Origin: Cryobacterium glaciale
GTDB taxonomy: Bacteria; Actinomycetota; Actinomycetes; Actinomycetales; Microbacteriaceae
NCBI RefSeq assembly: GCF_004402535.1
Contig: NZ_SOEY01000008.1
Span: 1 to 64,000 of the forward strand
Direction: 5' to 3'
Length of the DNA: 64,000 nt
Positions 52,802-61,926 of this stretch are shown here, piece after piece (within the stretch, counting starts at the first letter, position 1; each line of letters opens with the position of its first letter). The position numbers and the translations under genes are program-made. The notes beneath the pieces are model-generated. The model had not been told where the DNA came from and searched no databases. It saw nothing but the letters and a program-made list of their open reading frames with translations.

Positions 52802-54381
52802 TAGTTCTCCCTTGCCGTGCCGCGGATACCGGACAGCAGCACCGCGGGCACCATCGCCACGAGCACGAGCGCCGCCGCGTAGGGCGCCGCAGCGCCGAAC
52901 TCGAACAGGGCCGTGCGACTCCACAACTCGGTCGCGAGCGTCGAAACGCCCGTCGGCCGCAGGAGCAGCGTCGCTGGCAATTCTTTCATGGCCGAGATGG
53001 CCACGAGCAGTGCGCCGATCGCGATGCCGGGCAGCGCGAGGCGCGCGGTAACCCGCCACCAGGCCTGGAACGGCGAGAGTCCGAGCATGCGGGAGACATC
53101 GCCGAGGCTCGTCGGCACCGCGGCGATGCCGCTGCGCACGCTGCCGATCGCCCGCGGCATGAACAGCACGACGTAGGCGAAGACGAGCACGACCGACGTC
53201 TGATAGAACATCGGAACCGCGGCGAGCGCGAAGAACACGAGAGAAAGGCCCACGACGATGCCGGGCAGGGCATGGCCAAGAAACCCGACGGCCTCGATCA
53301 CGGCGACCAGGCGACCGCGGTACCGGGCCGCGAGCGCGGCAATCGGCAGGGCCACGAGCACAGCGACCACGGCGGCGGCCAGGGCGAGCCCGAGGGTCGC
53401 GCCGATCGCTTCGATCAGGCGCGGCACGTCGATCGCGCGCAGGGTTTCCGCTTCGAGCAGGCGGCTGAGCAACCCGACCACCGGCACCACGACCCCGGCC
53501 AGCGGCGCGGCGAGCAGCACCGCGACATAGACGACGCCGTATTTTCCTGCCGGGCGGGCCGGCATGGTGCTGCGACCGGGAACACTGGAGACCTGGCGGC
53601 GGCTGCGCCGCTCGCCGGCCACCACCACGAGGGCGAGCACGACGAGCACGAGGGCGAGCAGCGCGGCCTGGTTGCGGTCGAAGCTCGCCCCGTAGGCGGC
53701 ATTGATTCCCCAGGTGAGCGTCTGAAACCGCAGCATCGAGACGAGCCCGAAATCACTCAGCGAGTACAGGCACACGAGCAGCGCCCCGGCGATCGCGGCC
53801 GGCCGAATCTGCGGCCAGGTCGCGGCCACGAACGCCCGCAGCGGGCCGCGACCGAGGGTGCGGGCCACCGATTCCAGATCAGCGGATGCCCCGCGCAGCG
53901 CCGCCGCCACCGGCAGGGTCACGTAGGGGGTGCAGACCATGGTCATGACGAACCAGCTGGCCCAGAAGCCATGGAGCTGCGGAAACCAGACCAGCCAGCC
54001 GTAGGCGGCCAGGTAGCTCGGCACCGCGAGCGGCAGCGCCGAGACCAGCAGCAGCATGCGCTGGAACGAGAAGCGGATGCGCGTGAGGATCCAAGCGCAG
54101 ATCGTGCCGAGCACGAGGCACGACAGCGTCACGGCCCCGGCGAGCAGCACGGTGTTGACCGTGAGCTGCAGCACCCGCGGACGCACGAGCGTCGCGAGCA
54201 GTTCGGTGAGCCCGGCCTCGGTCGTACGCACGACGAGGTAGACCAGCGGGATGGCGGCGGTCGCCGCGCACAGGGCTGCGAGCACCAGAAGCCAGGGTGG
54301 CGCGCCGAAGCGATACCGGCCGGGCGCGCGGGGTGGTGGCGGGGCATCCGTTTCGAGCGGTGGACCGAGCAACTCGGTCAC
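52801..54381 (-). CDS. fbpB: Ferric iron ABC transporter permease (two fused halves)
   Basis: A 526-aa membrane protein with about 12 hydrophobic segments, being two fused permease domains as in FbpB/ThiP. Each half has its own EAA-like loop. A Pro-rich N-terminal tail (DAPPPPRAPG) precedes the first helix. The GTG start has GGGAG upstream. It takes Fe3+ from FbpA across the membrane; thiamine or other cargo is possible in this family, but the DtxR-like box upstream favours iron. Confidence 0.85.
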   Translation of the reverse strand: MTELLGPPLETDAPPPPRAPGRYRFGAPPWLLVLAALCAATAAIPLVYLVVRTTEAGLTELLATLVRPRVLQLTVNTVLLAGAVTLSCLVLGTICAWILTRIRFSFQRMLLLVSALPLAVPSYLAAYGWLVWFPQLHGFWASWFVMTMVCTPYVTLPVAAALRGASADLESVARTLGRGPLRAFVAATWPQIRPAAIAGALLVCLYSLSDFGLVSMLRFQTLTWGINAAYGASFDRNQAALLALVLVVLALVVVAGERRSRRQVSSVPGRSTMPARPAGKYGVVYVAVLLAAPLAGVVVPVVGLLSRLLEAETLRAIDVPRLIEAIGATLGLALAAAVVAVLVALPIAALAARYRGRLVAVIEAVGFLGHALPGIVVGLSLVFFALAAVPMFYQTSVVLVFAYVVLFMPRAIGSVRSGIAAVPTSLGDVSRMLGLSPFQAWWRVTARLALPGIAIGALLVAISAMKELPATLLLRPTGVSTLATELWSRTALFEFGAAAPYAAALVLVAMVPAVLLSGIRGTAREN

Positions 54382-54404
54382 GAGGGGCTCCCGACGCAGG
54401 GTAG

Positions 54405-54438
54405 GGCGCGGCTGCCGACCTGAGCCCGCAACCGCGCC
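54405..54438 (-). terminator. Intercistronic hairpin between fbpA and fbpB
   Basis: GGCGCGGCTGC pairs with GCAACCGCGCC (one mismatch) around a 12-nt loop, 16-49 bp past the fbpA stop. Like the hairpin at 28209 it separates a binding-protein gene from its permease gene. Confidence 0.5.
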
Positions 54439-54453
54439 TTCACTGCCTTAATG

Positions 54454-55491
54454 TTAGATCAGGCCGTGCTTGCCGAGCAGCGCCTGGGTGTCTTCGAGGG
54501 TGTCGAGGTCGGCGAGGTCGAGCTCGGGGTTGATCAGCGAGTCAAGCTCCGGCAGGCCGGCCGGGGCGTCAATGCCCGCGATCAAGGGGTACTCAAAGGT
54601 CTCATCGACGAAGTACTGCTGCGCCTCGGCACCCACGAGGTAATCGATGAACTCGAGGGCGTCGGCATCTTCTGCCGCTCCGGCCAGCAGGCCGGCCCCG
54701 GCCACGTTCACGATGGAGCCCGCGTCGCCAGCCTCTGGGTAGGAGAGCTGGGCACGCATGTTTTCTTCGCCGGTCTCGGCGGCCATCGCAAACCAGTAGT
54801 AGTGGTTGATGAGTCCGGCCTCGATGACCCCGTCGTTGACGGCGGCGAGAATGGCGCGGTTGTTGTCGAAGATGACCGGGCTGTTCGCGGCGATGGCCTT
54901 GACCCACTCGTCAGCGGCTTCCTCACCGTTCAGCACGCGGTAGGCGGTGACGAACGCCTGGAAGCTCGCGTTCGTCGGCGCGATGCCGAACTTTCCGGCC
55001 CAGGCCGGGTCGGTGAAGGCGTCAACGGATGCCGGCACGTCGGCCGCGCTCATCGCCTCGCTGTCGTAGGCGATCACGCGGGCCCGGCCGGTGACGCCGA
55101 CCCAGGTGTCGTCGGTCGAGGTGAATCCGGCCGGAACCGCGTCGGTCGTCGCGGCCGGCAGGGTCGCGAACAGGTCGGCGTTGGCGAGGGCGCCGAGTGC
55201 GCCGGCATCTTGCGCGAGAAAGACCTGGGCGGGGGTGGCGTCGCCCTCTTCGAGCAGCAGGGCGCCGAGCTCGGCGGTGTTGCCGTAGCGCACCTCAACG
55301 GTGATGCCGCTCTGCTCCTCGAACTGGTCGATGAGCGGCTGGATGAGCGCTTCGTCGCGCCCGGAGTAGAGGGTGAACGCGCCGTCGCTGGTTTCCGCTG
55401 TGGCTGCTGGCTCGGCGGCTTGCGTGCACCCGGCGAGGGCGAGAACGGTGGCGCCGGCAACGAGCGCGGCGACAGAAAAGGGGATGCGCAT
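54454..55491 (-). CDS. fbpA: Ferric iron ABC transporter substrate-binding lipoprotein
   Basis: A 345-aa binding protein of the FbpA family. The signal peptide ends in the lipobox VLALAGC, so it is a membrane-anchored lipoprotein. TLYSGRDEALIQPLIDQFEEQSG is the typical family N-terminus, and adjacent tyrosines in NHYYWF are good Fe3+ ligands. The ATG at 55489-55491 has GGAG upstream. It is the first gene of the fbp operon, under the DtxR-like box at 55522. Confidence 0.88.
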   Translation of the reverse strand: MRIPFSVAALVAGATVLALAGCTQAAEPAATAETSDGAFTLYSGRDEALIQPLIDQFEEQSGITVEVRYGNTAELGALLLEEGDATPAQVFLAQDAGALGALANADLFATLPAATTDAVPAGFTSTDDTWVGVTGRARVIAYDSEAMSAADVPASVDAFTDPAWAGKFGIAPTNASFQAFVTAYRVLNGEEAADEWVKAIAANSPVIFDNNRAILAAVNDGVIEAGLINHYYWFAMAAETGEENMRAQLSYPEAGDAGSIVNVAGAGLLAGAAEDADALEFIDYLVGAEAQQYFVDETFEYPLIAGIDAPAGLPELDSLINPELDLADLDTLEDTQALLGKHGLI

Positions 55492-55521
55492 TTTTCTCCA
55501 GAGGTGTGGGAACTGAACGAC

Positions 55522-55540
55522 CAAGGTAAGGCTACGCTAA
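55522..55540. promoter_or_regulatory. DtxR/IdeR-like iron box
   Basis: CAAGGTAAGGCTACGCTAA agrees with the DtxR/IdeR consensus TTAGGTTAGSCTAACCTAA at 14 of 19 positions by my alignment. It lies 31 bp upstream of fbpA, where a repressor loaded with Fe2+ would block transcription. Confidence 0.65.
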
Positions 55541-55702
55541 CCCGTCCGGGGGTGCGAATCGTGACCGGTGTTCGGTCATCTGGCGTCATGGAGCGTCTTG
55601 CGACCGGCACGATCCGCGATGCTTCCCGGCGCCAATCGATGTACCGTTAAAGCACCCGCCCACCCGTTGCCGAGGCCTCCCGGCCGCTGCTTGAGGAGCC
55701 CG

Positions 55703-56935
55703 ATGACGCACTCCCCCGCGACCAGCACGCGACCAGCCCAGCTCGGCTGGCGCAACGCCGTGTTCGCCGCCTTCTTCGTGGCCGGGCTCGGCCTGGCCAG
55801 CTGGATGGCGCGGATTCCCGCCGTGCGCGACGGCCTCGGGCTCGACACTGCCCAGGTCGGCCTGCTCATCTTCGGGCTCTCGTCCGGCTCGGTCGTCGGC
55901 CTGCTGATCGCCGCTGGTCTGCTCGGTCGCCTCGGCGCACGCCGGGCGATGCTCCTCAGCACGACGCTGTCGGCCACCGGCCTCGTCTTTATGGGCGCGG
56001 GAGTCAGTCTCGTCCCCTCAGCCCCGTTCGTGTTCGCGGCCCTCGCCGTGTTCGGAATCGGCATGGGATCGCTCGACGTCATGATGAACGTCGAGGGCGC
56101 CGCCGCCGAACGCGCCATCGGACGCACGCTCATGCCGCTCATGCACGCCTGCTTCAGCCTCGGCACGGTGGTCGGTGCGCTCGGCGGCGCCGCCGCATCC
56201 GCTCTGCACGTGTCGGTGTTCTGGCACCTGCTGGTGATGGCGGTGCTGGTACTGGGCACGATCGTCGTGGCCGTGCGGTTCCTGCCGGCGGTAACCCCGA
56301 CCGCTGAACCAGCGGATGCCTCCACGCAGGCCTGGCCCGCCCGCCTGAGCGACAGCCTCGCCGTCTGGCGGGACCGCAAACTACTGCTGATCGGGGTGAT
56401 CGTGCTCGGCATGACCTTCGCCGAGGGCTCAGCCAACGACTGGCTTGCCCTCGCCTCGGTCGACGGTCACGGCCTCAGCAACACCGACGGCGCGATCGTC
56501 TTCGGCGTGTTCGTGGCCGCCATGACGGTGGGCCGCGTGCTCGGCGGGCCGGTACTCGACCGATTCGGCCGGGTACCCGTACTGCGCGCGTGCGCCGGCA
56601 TCGGCATCGCAGGGCTCGTACTGTTCATCCTCGCGCCGAACACCCCGCTCGTTTATGTGGGCACCATTTTCTGGGGCATCGGCGCCTCGCTCGGGTTTCC
56701 GGTGGGCATGTCGGCGGCGGCCGACGACACCAGGAATGCGGCGGCCCGGGTGAGCGCGGTGGCCATCATCGGTTACTTCGCGTTCCTGGTCGGGCCGCCG
56801 GTGCTCGGCCTGCTCGGCGAGGCCTGGGGCCTCCTCAATGCCCTGTACTTGATTCTGATACTGATGGTGCTGGCCGGACTGGCGGCCCCGGCGGCGCGGC
56901 CGGCGGCATCCGCTTTCACAGACGCGAAGCCGTAA
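55703..56935 (+). CDS. MFS transporter
   Basis: A 410-aa protein with 12 hydrophobic segments and the loop motif LLGRLGARRAML after the second one. It belongs to the major facilitator superfamily, in the branch of FucP/YbjJ-like carriers (GLASWMARIPAVRDGLGLD at the N-terminus). Substrate and direction are unknown. The ATG has TTGAGGAG upstream. It ends 9 bp before nucS. Confidence 0.82.
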   Translation: MTHSPATSTRPAQLGWRNAVFAAFFVAGLGLASWMARIPAVRDGLGLDTAQVGLLIFGLSSGSVVGLLIAAGLLGRLGARRAMLLSTTLSATGLVFMGAGVSLVPSAPFVFAALAVFGIGMGSLDVMMNVEGAAAERAIGRTLMPLMHACFSLGTVVGALGGAAASALHVSVFWHLLVMAVLVLGTIVVAVRFLPAVTPTAEPADASTQAWPARLSDSLAVWRDRKLLLIGVIVLGMTFAEGSANDWLALASVDGHGLSNTDGAIVFGVFVAAMTVGRVLGGPVLDRFGRVPVLRACAGIGIAGLVLFILAPNTPLVYVGTIFWGIGASLGFPVGMSAAADDTRNAAARVSAVAIIGYFAFLVGPPVLGLLGEAWGLLNALYLILILMVLAGLAAPAARPAASAFTDAKP

Positions 56936-56944
56936 GCTCGTCCA

Positions 56945-57640
56945 GTGCGCCTTGTAATTGCGAAATGCTCCGTTGACTATGCCGGGCGTCTCAGCGCGCA
57001 CCTGCCGATGGCCACCCGCCTGTTAATGATCAAGTCCGACGGCAGTGTGCTCGTGCACTCCGACGGCGGCTCTTATAAGCCGCTCAATTGGATGAGCCCG
57101 CCCTGCTCGGTCGCCATTTCCGAACCCGACAGCGATCAAGCGGATGCCGGCGTCACAGCCCTCTGGACGGTCACCCACGCCAAAACCGCCGACCAGCTCG
57201 TGGTCAGCGTCTACGAGGTGCAGCACGACTCAGCGCACGACCTCGGCATCGACCCCGGCCTGATCAAGGACGGCGCCGAGTCGCACCTGCAGAAGCTGCT
57301 CGCCGAGCACATCCACCTGCTCGGTGAGGGGTTCACCTTCGTGCGCCGCGAATACATGACCGCCATCGGGCCGGTCGATATCCTCGCGCAGGACGCGAGC
57401 GGCCGCTCCGTCGCGGTCGAACTCAAGCGCAACGGCGACATCGACGGCGTCGAGCAGCTCACGCGTTACCTCGAACTAATGAACCGTGACCCGCATCTGG
57501 CGCCGGTCAGCGGGGTTTTCGCCGCGCAGACGATCAAGCCGCAGGCCCGCAAACTGGCCGAAGATCGCGGCATCCGCTGCCTGCTGCTCGACTACGACGC
57601 CATGCGCGGGCTGGACGACACAGCCTCGAAACTGTTCTAG
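56945..57640 (+). CDS. nucS: Endonuclease NucS (EndoMS), non-canonical mismatch repair
   Basis: A 231-aa NucS. It cuts both strands at mismatches and replaces MutS/MutL in most actinobacteria. N-terminal DNA-binding/dimer domain [16 protein letters not shown]; nuclease domain with GPVDILAQD (Asp145) and VAVELKR (Glu159, Lys161). The GTG start is 6 nt after TAAGCT, so the mRNA is probably leaderless and independent of the MFS gene. Its 3' end nearly touches the convergent aldo/keto reductase. Confidence 0.94.
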   Translation: MRLVIAKCSVDYAGRLSAHLPMATRLLMIKSDGSVLVHSDGGSYKPLNWMSPPCSVAISEPDSDQADAGVTALWTVTHAKTADQLVVSVYEVQHDSAHDLGIDPGLIKDGAESHLQKLLAEHIHLLGEGFTFVRREYMTAIGPVDILAQDASGRSVAVELKRNGDIDGVEQLTRYLELMNRDPHLAPVSGVFAAQTIKPQARKLAEDRGIRCLLLDYDAMRGLDDTASKLF

Positions 57641-57643
57641 TTT

Positions 57644-58585
57644 TTAGGGCAGCGGCCGCCCGCGCGCCGCGAGATACAGCGCGAACCATTCATCGCGGGT
57701 CATCGTCGCCGCCTGGTGAGCGGCATCGCCGCAGGCGCGAATGCGGGTCGGGTCGCTCGATCCGAGCACCGGGTCGATGCGCGCCGGGTGCCGCATCAGC
57801 CAACCGAGAACGATGGCCTCGCGGGTCGTGTTCTTCGCCTCGGCCAGTGTCTGCACGAGAGCGGATGCCGCCTCCTCGGCCGCCGTGCACGTAGCGAACG
57901 GCGCCCCCGAATACCGGCCCTGGGCGAGGGCGCCCCAGGCCTGGAGCCGCACCCCGTTGCTCGCGCAGTACTCGAGCGTGCCGTGCGGAAACGTGTTGTC
58001 GGCGGCATCCGGATGGTTGACCAGCACCGTGCTGTCCACCCAGTCGCGACGCAGGAGGCTCATTTCGAGCTGGTTCACCACGATCGGCAGCGGCGTCTCA
58101 CGCTGCAGAAAAGCGATCTGCGCCCCCGACATGTTCGAGACGCCGAGCGCGCGAATCTTGCCGGCGGCGTGCAGGTCGGCCACAGCATCAACAACCTCGG
58201 CGGGCTCGAGCAGTGGGTCGGGTCGGTGCAGCAGCAGGGTGTCGACGTAGTCGACGCCGAGGCGGGCGAGGCTGTCGTCGACCCGCGCCACGATCGTGGA
58301 GAGGTCGTAGGGAGCGTGGTCGGCATCCAGGCGGATGCCGCACTTCGTTTGGATCTCGATGCGCTCGCGCAGTCCCGGCGTGCGTTTCAGCACCTCGCCA
58401 AACGCCGTCTCCGACTTGCCGAAGCGGTAGATGTCGGCGTGGTCGAACACGCTCACGCCGATCGACAGTGCGGCCTCGATCGCGGCAGCGGCCTGGTCGA
58501 TCGCGGCGGGGGTGACCACCCCGGGGGTCCAATCGCCGCCGAGTCCCATGCATCCGTAAATGAGGCGGGACGGGGCGTGAGGCAT
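57644..58585 (-). CDS. Aldo/keto reductase
   Basis: A 313-aa TIM-barrel NADPH oxidoreductase similar to YdhF. The catalytic tetrad is Asp48 and Tyr53 (FDHADIYRFGKSE), Lys81 (QTKCGI) and His120 (LLLHRPDPL). AAAGGAA precedes the ATG. It reduces an unknown carbonyl in the cytosol. It is convergent with nucS. Confidence 0.87.
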   Translation of the reverse strand: MPHAPSRLIYGCMGLGGDWTPGVVTPAAIDQAAAAIEAALSIGVSVFDHADIYRFGKSETAFGEVLKRTPGLRERIEIQTKCGIRLDADHAPYDLSTIVARVDDSLARLGVDYVDTLLLHRPDPLLEPAEVVDAVADLHAAGKIRALGVSNMSGAQIAFLQRETPLPIVVNQLEMSLLRRDWVDSTVLVNHPDAADNTFPHGTLEYCASNGVRLQAWGALAQGRYSGAPFATCTAAEEAASALVQTLAEAKNTTREAIVLGWLMRHPARIDPVLGSSDPTRIRACGDAAHQAATMTRDEWFALYLAARGRPLP

Positions 58586-58719
58586 ACGGGGTTCCTTTCG
58601 GAGGGCAAGGGAACAGGCTAACTCGTCGGCACCCCGGTTGACAGTGCGAACCCGTGCGAAAGCTGAGGAAAAATGGGCAAATGGGGTACATATTGTGCGA
58701 ACCGCCTAGGCTATGCCGA

Positions 58720-59388
58720 ATGAACGCAACATTGACGCGCACCTGGAGCGCCATCCTCTTCGACCTCGACGGCACCATCACCGATTCCGCCCCGGCAATC
58801 ACCGCATCGTTAACCCGCACCTTCACCGTGCTTGGCCGCCCCGTTCCGTCCGCTGCCGACCTGATCGCGTACGTCGGCCCGCCGATGCTCGACGCCTTCC
58901 AGGAATACGCGGCCATGACCCCCGACGAGGCCGTGGAGGCCATCGCGGTCTACCGGGCCGAATACCACGGTGCCGCAGCGCTCGACACGGCCGTCTATCC
59001 CGGCGTGGCCGGCCTGCTCGAGCGCATCCACGCCGCCGGAATTCCGCTCGCCCTCGCCACGAGCAAGCCCGAACTGAGCGCGATCGCCATTCTCACGCAC
59101 TTCGATCTCGCGAAGTACTTCACGGCAACGGTCGGCGCCTCCGCCGACGACACCCGCAGCCACAAGGCCGACATCGTCGCCGAGGCCCTGGCCCGCCTGG
59201 CCGCGACCGGCGTCGACACGAGTGGCGCCGTCATGGTCGGTGACCGCAGCTACGACGCCATCGGCGCGCAGGCCAACGGCATTCCCGCGATCCTGGTGGA
59301 GTGGGGCTACGGCTCCCCCGCCGAAGCCGAGGCCGCGACCGCCGTGGTGCACTCGACCGACCAGCTCGGCAAACTGCTGCTCGGTTGA
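58720..59388 (+). CDS. HAD hydrolase, phosphoglycolate phosphatase-like
   Basis: A 222-aa HAD-IA phosphatase of the Gph/PpaX group. Motif I ILFDLDGTITDS (Asp15, Asp17), motif II LALATSKP, motif III lysine in SHKADIV, motif IV VMVGDRSYDAIGA. The ATG at 58720 lies 7 nt after TAGGCT, a leaderless arrangement; an in-frame ATG-like start at 58654 is less likely. The substrate is a small phosphate ester, not identified. Confidence 0.83.
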   Translation: MNATLTRTWSAILFDLDGTITDSAPAITASLTRTFTVLGRPVPSAADLIAYVGPPMLDAFQEYAAMTPDEAVEAIAVYRAEYHGAAALDTAVYPGVAGLLERIHAAGIPLALATSKPELSAIAILTHFDLAKYFTATVGASADDTRSHKADIVAEALARLAATGVDTSGAVMVGDRSYDAIGAQANGIPAILVEWGYGSPAEAEAATAVVHSTDQLGKLLLG

Positions 59389-59477
59389 TTCCTGGCTGCC
59401 AGGGGGTCTGGCCGGGCCGTGAGGGCGGTCATCCGCTTGCCTGGCGTTCCTCAGGCGGCCAAATCTTGCATGCGCGG

Positions 59478-59520
59478 CCGCTGCACGCACTCCTGGCCTG
59501 CCGGGGGCGCGTGCAGCCGT
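59478..59520. repeat. Interspersed GC-rich repeat copy
   Basis: TGCCGGGGGCGCGTGCAGC at 59499-59517 is identical to 51508-51526, and the bases before it (GCACGCACTCCTGGCC) resemble those at the other copy (GCGTGCGCTAGTGGCG). CTGCACGC (59481) also pairs with GCGTGCAG. The element sits between two genes that face each other with their 3' ends. Confidence 0.5.
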
Positions 59521-59551
59521 GCGCCGTCCGTGACCCCGCGTGCCCGAGTAA

Positions 59552-60982
59552 CTAGGAGTCGAACCCCAGCCCCAGCGCATCGAGGGTTTTGAGCAGCGCA
59601 TTGCGCTGTCCGCAGTTGTGGTCGGCCCGGTTGAGCGCCCAGCGCGTCACCTGAATTCCAGCGGATGCGATGGGTTCCGGCGGGAACGAAAGCGGCCGGC
59701 CCCGCACCATGGCCAGTTCAGTGCGTTCCGTGGTGCGGCCAGCCAGCTGGTCGAGCATGACCTGGGCGGCGAAGTGCGTGGCGCCCACGCCCAGGCCGGT
59801 GAACCCGGCCGCGTAGCTGATGCGCCCGTGGCGTGCCTGGCCGAAGAAGGCGCAGAACTGCGTGGAGGTGTCGATGGCGCCGGCCCACTTGTGGCTGAAG
59901 CGCACCCCGGCCAGCTGCGGAAACGTCGTGAAGAAGTGGCTCGCGAGTTTTTCGAAGGATTCCGGGCGGTTCTCGTAGCTGCTGCGCACCTTGCGCCCGT
60001 AGTGGTACACGGCGTCGTAGCCGCCGAACAGTATGCGGTTGTCGGCGCTCAGCCGATAGTAGTGAAACTGGTTGGCCAGGTCGCTCAGGCCCTGCCGGTT
60101 CTGCCAGCCAATCGAGGCGAGCTGGCTCGCATCGAGCGGTTCGGTCATCAGCACGTAGTCGTAGACCGGCACGGTCGCGAGTTTGTTGCGCTTGAGCAGC
60201 GAGGGGAACACGTTCGTGGCGAGGGCCGTCTTCTGCGCCGTCACGGTGCCGCCCTTGCTCACGACCCTGGTGCCCTGGGCGGCGCTGAGCCCGGTCGTGT
60301 CGAGGTTCTGCACGAGCGAGTGCTCGAAGATTTCGACGCCGAGATCGGTGGCTACCCGCGCGAGCTCGGCGGCGAGCTTGCCGGGATGCACGAGGGCATT
60401 GCTGCGCCGGTGCCAGACCCCGGCCAGGTAGGTCGGCGAGGCCACCTCGGCCTGCACGGCCGCCTGGTCGAGAAACACGGTGTTCTCGTCGGTCGACTCC
60501 TCGCGCAGCCAGTCGACCTGGTGCTGCTCGATCGCGAGGTCGATGGCTCCGGTGCGCTCGAAGTCACAGTCGAGGCCGAGGCTTGCCACCGCTCGCTCAA
60601 TCCCGTCGAGGTTCTCCTGGCCCAGCGCGGTCAGCCGGTCGATCTCCTTCGGCCAGCGATTGCGGCCATTCTCCTCACCGTGGGTGAGGCTGGCCTCGCA
60701 GAAGCCGCCATTTCGACCGGATGCCGCCCAGCCCACCGTGCGCGCCTCCAGCAGCACCACTCGCGCCGCCGGATTCTGCTGCTTGGCGAGCACCGCGCTC
60801 CACAGGCCGAGGTAGCCGCCGCCGACGATCGCGAGGTCGCAACTCAGGTCGCCGGAGAGCCGGGGATAGCTCGCGCGCGGCGCGAGATCGCAGAGCCAGA
60901 AGGAGCTCTGCCGGGTGCCGGCGAGCGCGGCGGTCACGACGGATTGGGCGGGCCGGGCTCGGTCGAAAATGGTGCTGCTCAT
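59552..60982 (-). CDS. FAD-dependent oxidoreductase (DadA/PuuB-like)
   Basis: A 476-aa DAO-family flavoenzyme. The FAD site AIVGGGYLGLWSAV begins at residue 51, EARTVGWAASGRNGGF is the typical second block of PuuB-like amine oxidases, and GFTGLGVGATHFAAQV is the C-terminal FAD loop. It probably oxidises an amine or amino acid. GAGAGGA lies upstream of the ATG. No partner genes are adjacent, so the substrate is open. Confidence 0.82.
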   Translation of the reverse strand: MSSTIFDRARPAQSVVTAALAGTRQSSFWLCDLAPRASYPRLSGDLSCDLAIVGGGYLGLWSAVLAKQQNPAARVVLLEARTVGWAASGRNGGFCEASLTHGEENGRNRWPKEIDRLTALGQENLDGIERAVASLGLDCDFERTGAIDLAIEQHQVDWLREESTDENTVFLDQAAVQAEVASPTYLAGVWHRRSNALVHPGKLAAELARVATDLGVEIFEHSLVQNLDTTGLSAAQGTRVVSKGGTVTAQKTALATNVFPSLLKRNKLATVPVYDYVLMTEPLDASQLASIGWQNRQGLSDLANQFHYYRLSADNRILFGGYDAVYHYGRKVRSSYENRPESFEKLASHFFTTFPQLAGVRFSHKWAGAIDTSTQFCAFFGQARHGRISYAAGFTGLGVGATHFAAQVMLDQLAGRTTERTELAMVRGRPLSFPPEPIASAGIQVTRWALNRADHNCGQRNALLKTLDALGLGFDS

Positions 60983-61104
60983 GCGGGGCGCGTCCTCTCG
61001 CGGCGACGATGCCGCCGACTGGTCTCGAGCGCCACCAGCCTAGCGGGGCCCTCCGACACGGCGGCGCGCGCATCCGTTCCAGAGCGGTTCGTGAGCATGT
61101 CCAT

Positions 61105-61134
61105 TTTGGGACGGGGCCCGAGCCCCGTCCCAAA
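61105..61134. terminator. Strong hairpin downstream of hxlA
   Basis: TTTGGGACGGGGC and GCCCCGTCCCAAA pair perfectly over 13 bp around CCGA. It lies 116 bp after the hxlA stop and 122 bp upstream of the FAD oxidoreductase, and so may end the hxl transcript. The rest of the 267-bp gap holds no gene I can support. Confidence 0.6.
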
Positions 61135-61249
61135 TCCGACGCGACCAGGCTCGACTCGGAACGGATTCTGCGGACGGCGAGCGCCGGCATCCGCTCACGC
61201 AGAAGTGCCGCCCCGCAGACGCGGGACGGCACCGAAAGAGAATCGAAGG

Positions 61250-61873
61250 CTAGATGATCGCGGCGCGCAGGGCTGCGGCAGCGGCGGCCGGGTCCTCGGC
61301 GCCGTAGATGGCTCCACCGGCGACGGCGACGGATGCCCCGGCGCGCTGCACCGAGGCGATGGTCGCCAGGCTCACGCCACCGGCGAGCGAGAACGGAACC
61401 CTGGCGGTTTCGCCCTGGTTCAGAAGCGTGGCGAGTGAGAAGCCGGGCTCGGCCTGCTCGTCGAGTCCGGCGTGCATCTCTACGAACTGGGCGCCGAGCG
61501 CGGTGACCTCGCGGGCGCGGGTGACCTTGTCGGCGACGCCGATGAGGTCGACGACGATGCCCTTGCCGTGCTTGGTCGCGGCGGCGACGGCACCGATGAT
61601 GGTGCTGTCCCCGGCCGTACCGAGCACGGTCACGAGGTCGGCGCCGGCGGCGAAGGCGATGTCGGCTTCGAGCTCGCCGGCATCCATCGTCTTGAGGTCG
61701 GCGAAGACGATCTTGTCGGGGTGTGCGGCCTTGATCGCGGTGACGGCGCGCAGGCCCTCAGCCTTGATCAGCGGGGTGCCGAGCTCGATGATGTCGACGT
61801 GCGGGGCGACCTGGGCGGCGAGCGCGAGCGCGGCGTCGGTGGTCAGTACGTCCATTGCTACCTGAAGCTTCAT
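61250..61873 (-). CDS. hxlA: 3-hexulose-6-phosphate synthase
   Basis: A 207-aa enzyme of the orotidine-phosphate-decarboxylase superfamily. It condenses formaldehyde with ribulose-5-phosphate. KLQVAMDVL at the start, the catalytic block FADLKTMDAGELE (Asp59, Lys61, Asp64) and EMHAGLDEQ are family marks. With the isomerase upstream it makes fructose-6-phosphate (formaldehyde fixation or detoxification) or, in reverse, supplies ribulose-5-phosphate. The 125-bp gap to hxlB carries GGGCCC palindromes. Confidence 0.92.
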   Translation of the reverse strand: MKLQVAMDVLTTDAALALAAQVAPHVDIIELGTPLIKAEGLRAVTAIKAAHPDKIVFADLKTMDAGELEADIAFAAGADLVTVLGTAGDSTIIGAVAAATKHGKGIVVDLIGVADKVTRAREVTALGAQFVEMHAGLDEQAEPGFSLATLLNQGETARVPFSLAGGVSLATIASVQRAGASVAVAGGAIYGAEDPAAAAAALRAAII

Positions 61874-61926
61874 GGGTTCTACTTTCTGTTGGGGTGAGTG
61901 TCTGTTGGGGGTCAGTATTGTTGCGA

